A stretch of DNA of 64,000 nucleotides, from positions 3,720,001 to 3,784,000 of the forward strand of contig NZ_CP104578.1 in NCBI RefSeq assembly GCF_036826855.1, read 5' to 3'. A program made the translations under genes and the position numbers. Below are positions 62,717 through 64,000 of the stretch, one piece after another. Below the pieces are notes generated by a model. That model had not been told where the DNA came from, did not search any database, and was given only the letters and a program-made list of their open reading frames with translations. Position 1 is the stretch's first letter. Every line of letters begins with the position of its first letter. This DNA comes from Streptomyces sp. SJL17-4. GTDB taxonomy: Bacteria; Actinomycetota; Actinomycetes; Streptomycetales; Streptomycetaceae.

Positions 62717-63223
62717 TCAGACGGACCCCGTCATGATGTGCAGCACGTCGAGGGAGCGCGGCGGCGTGTCCGGGTCCTCCCCGTCCGCCTGCGCGAGGCG
62801 TACGTGGGCCTCGCGGGCGGCCCGTACGGCCTCCGGCCACCCGGGGTGCTGGAGATAGGCGGAGACGGGGGCGTCGGGGCCCACCTGGTGCATGATGCGC
62901 AGCACCCGGAGGACGGCGACGTCGACGAGGGCGGCCTCGCCGGTGTCGCGGAAGATCGCGCCGACGTACTTCTCGGCGGACCAGTTGTCGAGCCAGGTGT
63001 CCTCGACCAGGCGGTAGACGGCGTCGGTGACGTCGCCGTACCCGTCGAGGCCGGCCAGCCAGGTGGTCTCGTGGAACCCTGGGTCGGAGAGCATGTGCAG
63101 CGCCGAGCGCACGTTGCTGCGCCAGCGCCACCACGGCATGTCGTTGAGCGGCATGCCGCCCATGGTGGAGGAGCGACGGCCGCGACGGGAAGAGTTAACC
63201 GAACCGGAGACTGGACTGGACAC
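62717..63223 (-). CDS. Conserved actinobacterial hypothetical protein (SCO4402-like)
   Basis: The 168-residue protein contains the conserved core MPLNDMPWWRWRSNVRSALHMLSDP and ETTWLAGLDGYGDVTDAVYRLVEDTWLDNW. It is mostly helical, with no signal peptide; I know it only as an uncharacterised Streptomyces family. The longest start, GTG 63223, is 6 nt from a TACGAT -10-like hexamer, so it may be leaderless. An internal ATG at 63154 with GGGCGG upstream would instead begin at the conserved core. Confidence 0.72.
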   Translation of the reverse strand: MSSPVSGSVNSSRRGRRSSTMGGMPLNDMPWWRWRSNVRSALHMLSDPGFHETTWLAGLDGYGDVTDAVYRLVEDTWLDNWSAEKYVGAIFRDTGEAALVDVAVLRVLRIMHQVGPDAPVSAYLQHPGWPEAVRAAREAHVRLAQADGEDPDTPPRSLDVLHIMTGSV

Positions 63224-63343
63224 GTTTCGATCGTACGTTCCCCTGTCCGGTAACCGGAGTCGCCCCCTCGCAGCCCCCGTAATTCACCTTCGCGTCACCC
63301 CCCGTTGAGCCGTGCTCACTCCCGCGTTACCCATGAGGCGGAA

Positions 63344-64000
63344 ATGTGCGTGTCCATGACCGGAAGGCGACTGACCTCACTCCTCGCGTACGTCACGACC
63401 GCGACGGCCGGAGCTTCGTTGCTCACCGGTTGTGGCGTGCTCCCTGGAACCACGGGGGGTTCCAGGGAGCCCGTCACCGTCATGACGTGGGCTCCCGACC
63501 AGACCCGCGCCACCAATATGCCCGGAATGCCCGCCATGGCGCAGACCTTCGCGCGCTGGGTCAACTCCCAGGGCGGCATCGACGGCCACGAGCTGCGCAT
63601 CCTCACCTGCAACGAGCACAACACCACCGCCGGCGCCGCCGCCTGCGCCCGCCGCGCCGTCCGCGAGAAGGCGGTCGCCGTCGTCGGCTCGTACAGCCAG
63701 AACGGGCGCGCCTTCATGGCCCCCCTGGAGGCCGCGGGCATCCCGTACATCGGCGGCTACGGCATATCCGAGGACGAGTTCACCAGCCCGCTCTCCTACC
63801 CCGTCAACGGCGGCCAGGCGTCCCTCGTCGCCGGTCACGGCATGCAGCTCGCCGAGGCCTGCCGCAAGGTCTCCCTCGTCCGGCCCGACACCCTCGCCGG
63901 CGACAAGCTCCCCGACCTCCTCAACTCGGGCCTCCGCAAGGCGAGCCACCGCAGCGCCATCGACATCCCCGCCGTCGAGGACGCCGCCGAGTACACCGAG
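63344..64000 (+). CDS. ABC-type substrate-binding lipoprotein (partial)
   Basis: The visible 219 codons encode a lipoprotein signal (TSLLAYVTTATAGASLLTGC, lipobox Cys near residue 30). A type I periplasmic-binding fold of the branched-chain amino acid/urea receptor class follows: QTFARWVNSQGGIDGHELRILTCNEHNT, CARRAVREKAVAVVGSYSQNG, and AAGIPYIGGYGISEDEF. It runs off the right edge. ATG 63344 is 5 nt after GAGGCGG; the in-frame ATG 63356 is an alternative. Confidence 0.82.
   Translation, partial: MCVSMTGRRLTSLLAYVTTATAGASLLTGCGVLPGTTGGSREPVTVMTWAPDQTRATNMPGMPAMAQTFARWVNSQGGIDGHELRILTCNEHNTTAGAAACARRAVREKAVAVVGSYSQNGRAFMAPLEAAGIPYIGGYGISEDEFTSPLSYPVNGGQASLVAGHGMQLAEACRKVSLVRPDTLAGDKLPDLLNSGLRKASHRSAIDIPAVEDAAEYTE

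Noticed and set aside
62712..62726. GTCCGTCAGACGGAC palindrome near purU as a ninth CTGACG-type operator
   Set aside because: The half-sites are in the opposite order and spacing to the 15-bp consensus and it lies at the 3' end of a gene, so it is probably chance.

Overview
This is a high-GC actinobacterial chromosome segment, almost certainly Streptomyces. The signs are G/C-biased third codon positions, many GTG starts, overlapping ATGA/GTGA gene junctions, a futalosine menaquinone pathway, WhiJ/DUF397-type regulators, mycothiol-type DinB proteins and many secreted proteins. It reads as ordinary chromosome: there is no transposase, integrase, phage gene, CRISPR array, rRNA or tRNA that I can see. 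From memory of S. coelicolor, the left third resembles the nuo/menG/mqnC/mqnA region and the right end resembles the SCO44xx region carrying purU and an ECF sigma locus; I could not check this by search.

Region 1 (1-17.9 kb) is respiratory and housekeeping. A leftward nuoABCDEF operon (complex I, nuoF cut by the window edge) has a Rex-type operator just upstream. An NlpC/P60 hydrolase with a structured leader, an imine-reductase-like enzyme with a divergent GlxA-type regulator, and menaquinone genes follow: a MenJ-like flavoprotein reductase, menG, mqnC and mqnA. Between them lie a peptidase-inhibitor-like secreted protein, a frameshifted phosphodiester glycosidase and a SigE-family ECF sigma factor with a membrane partner. 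A cold-shock gene with a terminator-like hairpin in its leader closes the region.

Region 2 (17.9-33 kb) is rich in secreted and signalling proteins. It holds an M23 peptidase, two tandem paralogous FG-GAP/VCBS repeat proteins that share a promoter-distal motif and a hairpin leader, a HATPase/XRE/DUF397 regulatory trio, PhzF, a small Cys/His hydrolase, HAD and DinB enzymes, and a receptor Ser/Thr kinase with an extracellular ricin-like domain, apparently translated from a leaderless mRNA. A 112-bp hairpin-forming repeat of MITE/REPIN type sits at 28.4 kb.

Region 3 (33-58 kb) carries the most interesting signal. A 15-bp palindrome close to CTGACGGNCCGTCAG recurs in six gene-start regions. It precedes DoxX/DUF35, ADP-forming acyl-CoA synthetase/enoyl-CoA hydratase, flavin reductase, SDR/alcohol dehydrogenase, a cyclase, amidohydrolase plus two acyl-CoA dehydrogenases, and an AMP-forming acyl-CoA ligase. 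This looks like a dispersed regulon for acyl-CoA-type catabolism of an unknown substrate, controlled by a regulator (TetR-like by inference) that is not encoded in the window. Interspersed are a third FG-GAP protein, a 1260-residue secreted protein with Ig-like repeats, two MFS transporters, a second GlxA-type regulator, and several unusual tandem repeats (46-bp, 15-bp G-rich, 9-bp GATC and 7-bp).

Region 4 (58-64 kb) has a STAS anti-sigma antagonist, an ECF sigma factor translationally coupled to a zinc-finger anti-sigma factor fused to a maleylpyruvate-isomerase-like domain, a lipoprotein, purU, a conserved small protein, and the start of an ABC-type substrate-binding lipoprotein that runs off the right edge.
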